Program-made: the position numbers and the translations under genes
Shown here: positions 46,239-57,883 of the stretch, piece by piece
Layout of the letters: every line of letters starts with the position of its first letter
Numbering within the stretch: the first letter of the stretch is position 1
Notes under the pieces: generated by a model
Seen by the model: only the letters and a program-made list of their open reading frames with translations
Database searches by the model: none
Told to the model about the DNA's origin: nothing
Source of the DNA: Rutidosis leptorrhynchoides
Lineage: Eukaryota; Streptophyta; Magnoliopsida; Asterales; Asteraceae
Assembly: GCF_046630445.1 (NCBI RefSeq)
Contig: NC_092333.1
Span: forward strand, 338,695,001 to 338,759,000
Reading direction: 5' to 3'
Length of the DNA stretch: 64,000 nucleotides

Positions 46239-46659
46239 AAATGAAAGAAAATATATTACACAAAATAAATTTTAAATTTAACCATATTAGCACGTAGATA
46301 ACTCACCTATGTACCTTATACACGTTCTTGTAAGTTTGATATTCAATATTCAATATAATTATTATCTTATTATTCAATTTCAATATTCAATATAAATATA
46401 AAAACAGCTAAGCAACTAGTTGGAATGTTCATTCATCATCAAGTTGTTGAACGTTGGATCACTTGTTTAGGCAATAGTTTATCTGTTAATTAACTAAACC
46501 AAGTTGTTTGACACAACGGATCTTTTTATATCGATTTATTTATTATCTACTTTTTGTTATTAACCTTTTTTTAAGTTAAAGTTTAGCTAATTATTACGGA
46601 GTATACCACTATACCGTTCACAATGGACAACATTTTGCTTTTTTCCAATTGTATATAAA

Positions 46660-46692
46660 CTGGTAAAACGGGCCCGCGCGATTCAGCGGGCC
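46660..46692 (-). mobile_element. Possible Helitron 3' end
   Basis: On the minus strand a perfect 7-bp stem (GGCCCGC/GCGGGCC, 46692-46671, 8-base loop) is followed by CGTTTTACCAG and then T. Helitrons end in a hairpin followed by CTRR with T flanking; here it is CCAG, one base off. No 5' TC end was identified. Confidence 0.3.
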
Positions 46693-47063
46693 TTTGAGTT
46701 GCATATTTATAGTTAACGGAGCGTTATGTATTTACAGAAGTAAAAATGTTTTGCTACAGGTGTTTTTAGATACACGAGGTAGTACCTAGTGTACCTAATG
46801 GCCTATGCGTTTTTTTACGGCAGGAAGATTGCGTAAAAAAAAGGGAAACAGAATTATCGATATGATGTATTTAGTTTGGGTAGTTTATTATAGGTGTGTG
46901 TATGTATTGAATATAGTCCGATGTATTTAGCATTTTTTTAGAAGTATCCGTTTCGCGTATAGGTAGTCCCCTTGTGTTCGTTAGATTTTTTTTGAGTTGA
47001 ATGGTGGATTCAAAAAAATTTAACGGGAGGCGAGCGGAAAGATATGTCCCGTTTAAAATATAG

Positions 47064-47526
47064 ATGAAGTTTGGTTAAGATTTTTAATTAAAATATTGAT
47101 TTTACACTTTATATCCATGTTTTGAGGGTTGGGGTGTAAGTTGACACATTTTTTGGGGGGTGATTTGGTTTTTTTTTCCACCTTTTTTCCCTGTTGTCGT
47201 TTTGACCAAAATTTGGCCGGAGTTTGGGGCGAAACGACCAAAACCGTGGTGTGTATTAGTATATATATAAATATAAATATAAATATAAATATAAATATTT
47301 TAATTAAAATATTTATAATTAAACTATGAGTGAAATTTAGTTAAGATTTTAAATTAAAATATTGATTTTACACTTTATACCCCTGTTTTGAAGGTTGGGG
47401 TATAAGTTGACACATTTTTTGGGGGCTGATTTGGTTTTTTCCACTTTTTTCCTTGTCGTTTTGACCAAAATTTGGCCCGGTTTGGGGCAAAACGACCAAA
47501 ACCGTGGTGTGTATTAGTATATATAT
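47064..47526. repeat. Tandem duplication of about 260 bp
   Basis: Units 47064-47272 and 47328-47526 share GGTTGGGGT, TAAGTTGACACATTTTTTGG and ACGACCAAAACCGTGG. A third partial unit (47531-47548 plus 47803-47850) is split by the SINE. Confidence 0.85.
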
Positions 47527-47548
47527 AGACCAAAATTTGGCCCGGGTT

Positions 47549-47802
47549 AGGTTATGGGTTCGAGTCTCGCTCTGCCCATCCTAATAATTAATCTGCCTGA
47601 AATATGGATATCCAGATTAAACTCAAGGGATTTTCTCCCGAATCCATTCAGGATCTAAACCCGGTCCGCCTGCCCCTCGGGAAAATGATCGGGTTCCTGT
47701 AATGCGATTCGAGTTTTCTCCCGAACGCGTGTGTGCAAATGATGAGTGTCGTTGAAATAAATGTTATACTGATGTAAGCCGTTCAAAAAAAAAAAAAAAA
47801 AA
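47549..47802 (+). mobile_element. 5'-truncated tRNA-derived SINE
   Basis: Flanked by perfect 12-bp duplications TTGGCCCGGGTT (47537-47548 and 47803-47814). A pol III B box GGTTCGAGTCTC is at 47557-47568, only 8 bases from the 5' end, so the A box is missing. It ends GTTC plus an 18-base A tail (47785-47802). It sits in a third tandem unit downstream of the sugar transporter gene. Confidence 0.85.
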
Positions 47803-47848
47803 TTGGCCCGGGTTTGGGGCAAAACGACTAAAACCGTGGTGTGTATTA

Positions 47849-47850
<2 letters not shown>

Positions 47851-47904
<54 letters not shown>
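47851..47904. repeat. (GT)n(AT)n microsatellite
   Basis: Four GT units then about 22 AT units. Confidence 0.95.
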
Positions 47905-47908
<4 letters not shown>

Positions 47909-48162
47909 AACAATGATATAAAAATAAAACAATTGTCACAGATACACAGTACAAATAAGGGAGAGATTAAATGTTTCCATTAATCTTTAAAACAATTTTA
48001 ACACAATAAACCAGTTAATATATACTTTCAACGATAAAATAAATTAAGCTCAATTCTATAGTGGTACCATAAAAGACAACTAGTAAATAAATTCATAAGA
48101 TAAAAAGTACTATATATACGCCCCCTTTGCTAGAACGTGAAACGTATTAGATTAACCAACCA

Positions 48163-51096
48163 TTAAACCTTCTTAACCAAATCGCCCCCTTTGCTTAGTT
48201 CAACTCCATTTGGGTAATCAACATCGACCATAAACCTCGACCAAAACCAATGCTTTTTCCACACGATCACCATCTCTTCAATCGGTATGTTCTTTGTTTC
48301 AGGCAAGAACACGTACACAAATATTGTCATGATCACAACCCAAAAGGCAAAGAATAGAAATAGCCCGAATTTCAAGTGGCAAAGCATAGTTAAGAAGACT
48401 TGAGCAATTATAAATGTAAAGATCATGTTAACCGAAACGTTAATACTCTGAGCGGCTGATCGGATCTCGAGTGGAAAGATTTCACTAGGCACGAGCCATC
48501 CTAGTGGGCCCCATGACCACGCAAATCCAGCTACATATATGCATATGAAGAGCACAACTACTATAGCATACCATTTGGGCAAATCGCCTGGTTCTCCGTT
48601 TACTCCAAATTTGATTCCAATGAAAATTGCAACCGCAATCTATTTCACATAACAAAACGTAAAGTTATGATATACGAAACAAAAAATATTAAGGATAGTC
48701 ACGCTCGTAAGAGTATCAAGCATCGATTTTAGTACAAACCTGACAAATGAGCATTTGAGTGCCTCCTTCCAGGAAAAGAAATCTTCGTCCCCATTTATCA
48801 ACACCGTAGATTGAAACACATGTTGCTAAAACATTTACAGAGCCGGTAATCACAGCAGACATAAGTGAAGCGTCACCGCCAAAACCAATAGTTTTGAACA
48901 AAACCGGAGCATAAAACATAATCACATTAATCCCGGTCAATTGTTGGAAAAATGGGATGAGTATAGCCATTGTTAGTTGTGGCCTATATTTCTTTTGCAA
49001 CAAATTCCTCCATGGGTGTTCAATTTTTCTTGATTCTTCACTAGCATGAACCAAGTCATTAAACTCCTCATCGATCTCGTTAACACCTCGGATTCTACGT
49101 AGCTTTGTTCTTGCCTCTTCTTTTTGACCTCGTTCAATCATAGAGTTAGGGGTCTCGGGGAGGATAAGGGACCCCACCGTGATGATCAGGGCGGGGACCA
49201 CAGCGCCCCCAAGACTTAGCCTCCAACCCAAATTGCCATCAAGCTTGTTGAAAAAGTAGTTCAATACATTAGCCACCAATATTCCAATTGTGATTGACAA
49301 TTGAAATCCAATGTTGAGTGACCCTCGATACTTGTATGGTGCCATTTCAGAAAGGTATAGAGGCACAGACTGAAAATTATCAAAACAACAAAAATTATTG
49401 ATGTATAAATAAATGAAACAATAATATCAAATAAATATAATTATAATTATAATTATAAACATAATAACAATAATACTAGTATTTAATATTTAATGAGATT
49501 TTTACGTTTATTTCGCTAAAAAAATATAAATAATAATAATAATAAGGTCTCAAACCTATTTCTTATATTAGCTAAAGCATTATATTATTATATATTAATA
49601 TTAACTCGAATTATTCTATAAATTCATTATATATAACGATTATAGGATAAACTTTAAAAATATCGACTAATAAAATGTTTAATATATTTATGCACCTAAA
49701 TGATAACTGTTAGTTCTACGGCAATCGTTAGAAAAATTAAGTACTACGTAATAAGTAAAGGTTAACTAATGGTGGTGGTAGAAGAATAATAAAGTAAGGT
49801 GGATGTCATAGTCGAAGTCAATTATGTCAAGAGGTTGCTATCACCATTTACATGTTAACATTTTTTGTGGCGGAATATTTGGGAACAAACAAAGTCACAA
49901 CATGTGCAAAGAAACAAAAATAAATTTTTTTTTTTCATTGTCGAAATAATTAATTTAATTAAGCTATTTGACCTTTAATTTTTATAATGATCATGTCATA
50001 ATTTTATATTAATTAATTTAATAAAAAAATATTAACAAAATTTTTTATAAAATGAAATACCAATCTCTCTCCTAAATCGTAAAATCTTTTATAGAATACT
50101 CAAATTTTAAAGCATAACTTTTATATAATAATTGTATTTTAATTTTCTAAATAAATTTAAAAGACATTTATTATTACAAACATCAAGATTATGTGAAAAT
50201 ATAAATATTAAAAAAAGTACTTTATAATAAATGTTATTATTTTAATTTAAAAAAACGTATCGTGATAAAATATGTTATGCTACAAATAAAACTAAAAAAT
50301 TCAAGCTACCATAACTGTCTTCATAAAATATGATCATAATATATACAATACTTTGTTAAAAATATCGTTCATTTTCTAAAAAGTAAAAACTAAAGAAAAG
50401 TAATTTCGAATGATTAATTTAAATTTTAAATAGGAAATTAAATTAAAAGAGAAATTACCTGATTGGCAAATCCGATACCAAACCCAAGGAGGATCCGACC
50501 AACAATGAGCATCCAAACTTTCTGGGCAAAACCATTCATTAAAGCGCCGGCGCAAAACAAAACACCGCCAAACAACATAGAAAGTTTCCGGCCAAGTTTC
50601 CGTGTCACCGTGGATGCAACCAACGATGAAATCAAAGCCGCCAGATACAAAGATGACGTAAACATAGTCAACGTTTGACTATCAAATTTACAATACTGGT
50701 TTGTCGACGTATCAGCTGATTGTTTCCGGTATACGGATGGAAAAAACTTCTTCAAAAACGGGTCCATTGACGTCACTCCACCTATAAAAACAATTTATTT
50801 ACTTTTAATTAAAAAAAACACTAAAAGAAACACTCGTGTTACAAAATTGCGATCCTATCCTAATATGACATATAACATGTCATTGATACATAATATAAAT
50901 AAATAGGTTTAAAAGAAAATGGGAAAATTGTGTGATTATGTATGACGTATGAATTACCTGAAATTCCGATATCGTAACCGAAAATGAGACCACCCATGGC
51001 AGCAACAACACAAGTAAAGGTAACATAAAGAGTAAGGTTTCCGGGATAAGCTTTATCACCACCTCCGGGAGCACTTGGAATACCACCGCCGGCCAT
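48163..51096 (-). CDS. STP1-like: Sugar transport protein (STP1/STP12-like hexose/H+ symporter)
   Basis: Four exons on the minus strand: 51096-50958, 50781-50459, 49369-48740, 48639-48163. All introns are GT-AG (176, 1089 and 100 bases) and the product is 522 residues, the usual STP length. It imports hexoses with protons across the plasma membrane; 12 helices are expected of the major facilitator fold. Visible landmarks: GYDIGISGG (40-48), whose Asp42 matches the proton-site Asp of Arabidopsis STP10; Arg142 in GRILLG, its partner; Cys77 and Cys451, matching the extracellular lid disulfide; RKLGRK (107-112); [11 protein letters not shown] (225-235); QQLTGIN (296-302); WGRRF (347-351); PETKN (477-481, usually PETKG). 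The overall match to STP1 is close by recall; STP12 cannot be excluded. No lesion seen. Confidence 0.95.
49370..50458 (-). other. Second intron of the sugar transporter
   Basis: 1089 bases, very AT-rich, with donor CAG/GTAATTTC and acceptor TTTTCAG. No nested gene or element recognised. Confidence 0.85.
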
Positions 51097-51163
51097 AATG
51101 CCAAAGTATGAATAAGAAAGAGAGAAAAGTATTGTACTCCTGAATCTCGAGAATATGGAGGGC

Positions 51164-51171
51164 TATTTATA
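51164..51171 (-). promoter_or_regulatory. TATA box of the sugar transporter
   Basis: TATAAATA on the minus strand, 68 bases before the ATG, implying a short leader. A second ATAAATA lies about 30 bases further upstream. Confidence 0.6.
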
Positions 51172-51431
51172 GAGATTATATGAAAATATATGTATTTATA
51201 GAGAATACGGAGTAGTTTTCTTAGCTGGCAAAAGTCAATGTAATGAAACAAAGAAAGGTTAATAAATAGTAACAGTATATATGTATTATCGTTGAAGATT
51301 ATATTGATACAGTATTATCCAATCCAATTTTAAGATTATTTAAAAAAAACAACTGGATAATATATTATATATAATATATAATTATAAATTATAAATTATA
51401 ATATATTTATAATAATAATTTAATAATAGTA

Positions 51432-51686
51432 CTTCATCTGTTACATAATAAATGTTTCTTTTACTTTTCAAGATCATACTTTTAAACTTTTATAACTTTT
51501 AATATTTTTTTTCGTGTTATATAATATTTGATGAATCTTATATAGATGAAAACATATTTTAAAATCGAATATATTCATGTAATTTTTATCAAATCGTATA
51601 TAATATAAATAAAATTATTTGAAGTCAAAATTTTGAAACTAATACCTTGAAAAGTCAACATGATACTTATTATCGGATGGATGGAG
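51432..51686. mobile_element. Stowaway-like MITE A
   Basis: 255 bp flanked by TA (51430-51431 and 51687-51688). Imperfect terminal inverted repeats: CTTCATCTGTTACATAATAA at the left, and on the other strand CTCCATCCATCCGATAATAA at the right; both continue into an ACTTTTCAAG block. Confidence 0.7.
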
Positions 51687-51691
51687 TAATA

Positions 51692-51865
51692 CTCCATTCG
51701 TCTCATATTAATAGTTCAGAGACAAAAAACACACAGTTTAAGAAAATATTATAAAAATATTGTACTATCTTTCTATCTATATACAATAAGAATTAATAGA
51801 ACTTAAAATTCTTATTTTTTATTTATTTATAGAAGTTGACTATTAATATTATGGAACGGAGGGGG
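51692..51865. mobile_element. Stowaway-like MITE B
   Basis: 174 bp flanked by TA (51690-51691 and 51866-51867). Terminal inverted repeats: CTCCATTCGTCTCATATTAA left, CCCCCTCCGTTCCATAATAT right (other strand). CTCCCTCCGT ends are the plant Stowaway signature (family knowledge). Confidence 0.8.
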
Positions 51866-51961
51866 TATGATTATGATTTTCAATTTTTAATTGTAATTCA
51901 TTTACAGAACCATCTTACATACAGAGGATTACGATCTAGTCGGGATAGTTTCGTCATCACC

Positions 51962-52260
51962 TTTTTTTTTTTTTTATCAAAATAACGATAACTCTATATT
52001 CAACTAAAAATCGAATAATACAAGCCACACGCCAAAGCAACAACCGAAACAAACCTACACCAAAAAACTTTCCAACAATAAAAAGAGTGAGAAATCAAGA
52101 CCACAAGGCCCGATTCCAAACCATATAAATCACAATCGGCTAACGAAAACTATAACAAACGATAACTACATATTTCACATACAAACATAACACACTAATC
52201 ATTCAACCAACACCAAGAACTCAAATACCTTTGACATTAAACTAAAGAATAAAGAAATTT
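51962..52260 (-). mobile_element. Possible 3' end of a truncated LINE
   Basis: A 14-T run on the plus strand (51962-51975) is a poly(A) tail if read on the minus strand, preceded by TTATCGTTATTTTGAT. No coding part or target duplication found; the right limit is a guess. Confidence 0.3.
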
Positions 52261-52730
52261 ATAATAGGTTATAACTTATTTGTATTTTCAAATGTGTATC
52301 TTCTATTTTCGACAAGCGTTGAAGAATAATTCATTATATAATCTTGCTATGATGTGCATAGCCTATCAGGCTAAATCTTGACTTGCATTTGAACTCTACC
52401 TATGAAAAACTCACAAGTTCTTCCAAAACCATAATATCCTTTCTATAAATACATGAGTCTTCTCAAATGAGAAAAAAAATATTCTCATTTACTCTCTCAT
52501 CCTCTCATACATAATTCTAGAATTTTTGTCTTCTAAGAATTTTTTCCCTTTTTGAGCCATCAAGTATCAGCTATCCGACGATGGTGGTTCGAGATTTAAT
52601 CACCCATGTTGAGCTCATCATCTCACACCGGGGTAATTCACGGTGCACCAGACCGGATTGTTAAATTCAAAAAAACCTTAAATCACCCTTTATTGTACTC
52701 AAGTATCTCCCCAAATTCTGCTTGATAAAA

Positions 52731-52747
52731 TGTCGCCATCCGTGGGA
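52731..52747 (+). other. Primer-binding site of Tat#3
   Basis: TGTCGCCATCCGTGGGA, differing at one base from the Tat#1 site. Confidence 0.75.
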
Positions 52748-53426
52748 ACAAGATAACAACTCATGTTTTCCTACCGCAAATTCAGTTCCGTTCTACATTA
52801 ACAGCTCTTAATGATACGCATAATGATCCGTCTCAAAACAAACAAGCATCCCGACAAGGATCTTACCCGGCACCGTCCGTCCCGGAAGACGGGCCCTCTC
52901 CCAACATTCATCCGGCATCATCTTAGCAACTTTACCACGCCGAACGAATGGCTAGGCTGAGAGCCCGGATGACATACACTTAACCGGCATCATGTAGCCA
53001 GTGATGATGATTTTAACCGTGAAGAAACACTTGGAATAAATAGAAAGCAAAACCTTCCCGGCTAGACTGAGAGCACCGTGATACCTTAGCCGGAACCAAC
53101 ATGACACCGGTACTGTCACCACTTCCCGGTTCGGTATTCCAACCCGACATAAAGACACCTTCCCGGGTCAAACACGCCGTCCCGGAGAAATCGCACTGTC
53201 CCGGAACAGACACTTCATCCCGGAACAATCATGCAAGCAAGTTGCATGCCACGTCAGCCCACGAATCTAGGAAAGTTTATTAGGATCTGCTCGATTATTC
53301 CCATGAAAGGGACAGGTGCCACGTCACCCCTCGGGATTGGCAAAGTTTGTTCGACTCACTCTTTTTTTCAAAATCAAGCACTCAAACCCGAAATCTATTC
53401 ATAATAGTCGATTTTGGTTTGATCAA
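52748..53426 (+). pseudogene. Decayed gag N-terminal / leader of Tat#3
   Basis: No long frame. Short pieces such as ERMARLRARM (near 52950) suggest an old gag N terminus. A second junction, TTTGATCAAATGGCGCC (53418-53434), nearly repeats the LTR/primer junction of Tat#1, so part of this stretch could be another LTR. Confidence 0.35.
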
Positions 53427-53927
53427 ATGGCGCCACCTAAAGGTACGAACAACACAGTGAAACCATGTAGCGAAACGTCAAGTAAGAAAGGTACGAGCGA
53501 TGACGTTCAACCACCTTTGAACAAAGGAAGCTCACTAACAGTAGAGCCACCTCAACCTCAAAAGTAATCAATCGCTCACATCCACTCCGGTGAAGCGTCG
53601 GGAAACGAGATGAATGTCTCCGACGATGACGAGGACACACACGAGGGATCACCACACGGTGGGGAGAGGTTGAAGCTCGGCACCCTTGGTCTCAAAACCG
53701 GCGGTTTGAGCAGAATCGGATCGTCTCACAATGACACCGACATGATCAACAAAATGATCTCAGCCGACGTCGAAAAACAAGTAATCGACAAGCTAAAGGC
53801 CATGCTGAACGACAATGTTCTAGCAGAGAGGCAGCAATCACAAACTCTGGATGTTCTGAAAACCAACCCACCGTTAAACATCGGGGCGGGGAGCGAGGGT
53901 GTCGCTAAGGCCGCCGCAAATGCATGG
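53427..53927 (+). pseudogene. Gag-like N-terminal ORFs of Tat#3
   Basis: ATG 53427 lies inside the second primer-like motif. The frame stops at 53565-53567 and another opens at 53610 (acidic SDDDEDTHEG, then an amphipathic stretch EKQVIDKLKAMLND), running to the Tat#2 edge. Probably a gag N-terminal domain; no capsid or zinc knuckle remains. Confidence 0.4.
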
Positions 53928-54541
53928 TGTTAGTACGATTTTCCGTATAGCGGCTGTAAGGTACTAGTACAGAAAACTAGCTGTTCAGTGTGTGGCGTAT
54001 ACTGTTGATTGTTATTTCCCCTCGAGAAATAATCTCTGCAGACCCGGAACACAGATGTAAGATCTGTGGGGTGGCCTCAATCAATCTGTGGATCAATCTG
54101 TAATGATCCGTCTAGCACACTGCTGCTAAGCGGCTAATGTTGTTTTAGAGTGAGAAAGAACTGTGTGAGAGAGAAAGTGTACTTCTCTCTGACTGAAGTT
54201 CAGATCCGAAATGATGTCAAATGTGGTGACCCAGGGGGTCTATTTATAGGCGTAGAATGTCCAAAATTCACGGGATACACGTGTCAACCACTGAATGGTT
54301 CTGTTATGTGAAGTATCCGAAATGTCGGTGGCGTGTGCTGACGTGGCTGCGTGCTGTTCACGCGCTGAGTTAAAGGGCTTATGCATAGAAGCTGCCTGCA
54401 GGGCTTACGCTTGACGCTGGGCGGCCTGCTTAACGCTGGACGGCAAATACTGAACACCGCTAGATTTTGTTATTTTCTGTGCTCTTTGTTCGATTTTTCT
54501 GTATAAAATAATGTTTTTATGCGTGTATCTCCTAGGATACA
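53928..54541 (-). repeat. 3' LTR of Tat#2
   Basis: 614 bp, on the minus strand from TGTATCC to ACTAACA, with TATAAATA on that strand at 54248-54241. It directly follows the polypurine tract and inserts into Tat#3 after GCATGG. Confidence 0.8.
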
Positions 54542-54558
54542 CCACTAAGTCCCCCCAG
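54542..54558 (-). other. Polypurine tract of Tat#2
   Basis: On the minus strand AACTGGGGGGACTTAGTGG abuts the LTR start. Confidence 0.85.
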
Positions 54559-54964
54559 TTTAATGTCTTTATTTTTGTAAAAAATAAAGTCATTAAATTA
54601 AAAAATAAGAAATGCCTTTTTCCTCGAAGACACAAAAGTGCTGCAGCTGTCTGATTTCTGCTCTGACGTCACATATCTAATTATGAATTTGCCCCCAAAA
54701 TCTTTTTGATATATTTTCAAAATTCAAATTGTTCTGTTCGATTAATATGATCCATACACGCGTCGTAATCTCATCCCCTCTTTCATTCATTAATCTACTT
54801 ATACATAAACCGTTCCTTTTTTTTCTTTTTATTCTTTCGAAAACCGATCATCTGTGCTGAAGACAACTGCAAATATTTGTTTTAGCAAAGCTGTGAATTT
54901 CAAGGTTAGTGTAATTATTCGTCACTTGTCTACCTCTTTTCCCTGTTTTACTTTTCACACTACC

Positions 54965-57239
54965 ATGGCCGAATCCTGCAGCACTTCATCTCAAAGAGAT
55001 AATCGAGATGCGAGCACTATTCCATCCAGTATCACTGAAGCTGAAATCGACAAGCTATGTATAGATCATAGAAACCTTAGATTATTGAACCCCATGGTTC
55101 CCTCTCCTGATGCGAGGGCAAATAATCCCCCTAAGAAAATGATTACACTGTATAAGCTTCAGCTTACAATTGGAAATCTTCGTATTCCCCCACGATTTTC
55201 CTGCAGACACTGTTATCTCACTATGGGATTGGCCTTAGTCAGATTCACCCACTAGGTTTACAAAAAATTGTGCTTTTTGAACTATACTGCAATGCTGTTA
55301 GCAAGACTCCAAGTATAAATATTTTTCACGAGTTGTTTAGGACTCGATTGGTTGGTAAATGCTGGTATACTTTTTATTGTAAAGCTAATAAAGCCTTTAC
55401 TGGAACAAAAGAAACTTCTCTGAAAGGATGGAAAGAACCCTTTTTCTTTGTTAATGAAAGAGTTATTCAGGATAATTGGGCAAACATTCGAAAATGGAGG
55501 AAAACCAAAACAGGGGTAAGTAAGTCAATTGTTTTGTCTGATGATGAAAGAATTACTGTTGAAAAATGGAAATCACTGGAACTACCACAGCGTTCATATG
55601 CTGATAATGAAGCCATCTTAGCACGTTGTGGAATGAGTGATAATTGGCGAGATGGATTTGTGCCAGTGTTGCATTGGAAAGGTTGTGGTAGGCAAATTAT
55701 ATGTGTTTTACTTACATTATGTTACTGTAAAATGTATTCGTATGTTCCTTGCATTCAATGCGTTTATTATGCTTTGCAGAAAACGAAATGCAGGTTTTTA
55801 AAATATTCAAGAAGGCCAATCTGGATGCTCTTACTGTTTCTGAACGGCCAAAAACTGCTGCTGAACTTGAGGCTGACAAGGCTAGAGATACTGCATTTGA
55901 AGAACAATTGAATAGCCCTGAACGGCCTACGGAAGGCGATAATGATGATACTGTGCAACCTTCCTCATCGGATGTGGAAATTATTGAGTCTGATCCAAAA
56001 CCGCCTATCACTAAGAAAACTGGAAAACGCACAAAGCGTTTGTGGAATCGTGCATCTAGCAAAGCTTCTCAACAAACAAAGAAAAGAAGTATGTCTTCAT
56101 CATTTTCTTCTGTACTATACAATGTTTGTTAATGTTTATCTGTAAGATTGATTATCTATGATGCAGAACCGAATTTATCAAAAGATGGTGATAAGGCCAC
56201 TGCTAGTGGTGATAAGAGTGATAAAGTTTTTGATGCTGAGAATGATGAAGAAGAGAATGAAGAAGCAGATGAAGATAATACTGTTAAAACTCCTCCTTAT
56301 ACTAATCCATTAAATTCATCAAGGGTTGATACAACACAGTCTTCTTCCGCATCGCAGCCGCCTTCCGTTGTTCCCCTGGCCGGCTTAAGAGGGTTTTTAG
56401 AAAATCCTGTCAATAAATTTGACATCTTTACCAATTTTCTGAAGGTGCCTATTATCAGCTAATTCGTGGAAATCTATCTGTATTGTTCATTTTTACTGTA
56501 ATTTATTGATCGTATGGTTATGTTGCAGGGAAATACAATTGCTGATCTTTCTTCTTCTCTATCTGCAATGACCCTTAAACAAAGTTGCCAATCAACAGCT
56601 GCATCACTACTGCTTCTGAATCACCATGTCCTTCATGGTCTGAAAATGCAAGAGGCCCAAGCAACTCTTGTGGATAATGCTATCCATACTGCCAGCAAGC
56701 TGAAAAGGATGGAGATTAACTTAAAAGATGCTGATCTTAAGTGGAAAACGGTAGTTGTCATGGCAAAAAAGAAGGAGGAGGCATTGCAGCTAATTGAGAA
56801 AAAATGTGTTGCAGAGAGGACTGAGAAAGAGAAGGTTATAGAAGAATTGAAAATAATGGTTGAACGAGAAAAAGGTCATGCTGATGAAAAAGCCATTACT
56901 GCTGCTGCTTCAGAGAAAAAATTTGTGGAATTGAAGAATGGGATTCCTGCACTAATGCAGAGGGTGTTGAGTTCTCCCCTTGTTGGGCAAACTTTTCATA
57001 GATATCTTGAGGCATCCACAGAAAGTGATCTTTCAGATGCTACTTTGGAAATTTTGGATGCTCTTCCCGTGAAGCCTGACCCCCTACCAGCTGCTATTGC
57101 AAAATTTATCAAACCGGGTGCTGATGCTAGACTGAAAGTGGCCATGGATGAAGTTACTTCGTTGAAGATTAACTCTGTAGAAGAGGTGTGTGCTAGGGAA
57201 GATGTGTCAGTTAAGGACATTTTAGATGTGCCTATTTAA
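54965..57239 (+). CDS. Four-exon antisense gene of Tat#2 ('putative gypsy type transposon' family), one frameshift
   Basis: Exons 54965-55687, 55780-56088, 56167-56444 and 56529-57239; all introns are GT-AG and every junction keeps phase. About 670 residues. The single visible lesion is a frame change in a C-run (55187-55191). Exon 1 carries the family's N-terminal globular region (for example EIDKLCIDHRNLRLLNP, then KGWKEPFFFVNE). Exons 2-3 are acidic with a Lys-rich patch (KKTGKRTKR). Exon 4 begins Ser-rich, then has a long heptad-like coiled coil (about 56640-56920) and ends DILDVPI. It lies antisense between the spacer and the 3' LTR, where Tat elements are known to carry extra ORFs. Function unknown; the fold is shared with the Tat#1 copy. 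Confidence 0.7.
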
Positions 57240-57306
57240 GGAAATATTTTCTCTGTAATAACAATATAACTTAATAATTTGTTTGTGTATACTGTCATTA
57301 TGCTTA
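57240..57306 (-). other. Tat#2 spacer, left part
   Basis: Short noncoding stretch ending at the target duplication ATGTT (57307-57311). Confidence 0.6.
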
Positions 57307-57883
57307 ATGTTTGTCATAACACGACCTTAACCATAAGGACGATTACAATAACATATGATTTCATCGCGAGGTATTGACCTCTATATGCGACATTTTTCAA
57401 AAACTGCATTTGTTTTTACAATACAAACCATAGCTTTTATTACAAATACAAGGTTTAAACAACTTAATAATGATTATCGTTTAGCGATAATCTTAGACTT
57501 ACAAACTTTACATGTGATAATAACAATACGACTTCTAACATATTTTACATTACAAATCTTCCGATATGCAGTTTTATTTTTGACACAAATATGCATACTC
57601 AAGATCTTGCTTAAATTCAACATGTTGCAGCGGAAGCTTTTAGTTATCACCTGAGAATAAACATGCTTAAAACGTCAACATAAAGTTGGTGAGATATAGG
57701 TTTAATGCTGGCAGCGTTATAAATATAGACCACAAGATTTCATATATAAACGTTTTAATAAAAATATTCTAAGTTGTTGAGCACTTGATAACCATACTTA
57801 ACATTTAATCAACGTCGCATATTCCCTTTATTATGAAATCTTACTACACCGTACCAAGTGTAGTCACCGAAACGAAGTACTGT

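Larger units (their letters stand above)
45916..47063. other. AT-rich intergenic DNA
   Basis: No gene seen. Contains a TAA microsatellite (46151-46238) and a hairpin at 46671-46692 (separate entries). Confidence 0.6.
52300..53927 (+). mobile_element. Tat-lineage element #3, plus strand, 5' end fragment
   Basis: A TATAAATA box (52445-52452), an LTR-like R-U5 with an end CTTGATA (52721-52727) and a primer-binding site one base off the Tat#1 type follow in order, then gag-like remnants until Tat#2 cuts in at 53928. The LTR start is not resolved. Confidence 0.55.

Noticed and set aside
46673-46692. Bacterial-style intrinsic terminator (GC hairpin followed by T)
   Set aside because: Plant nuclear context and no gene ending there; a Helitron-like end fits the minus strand better.
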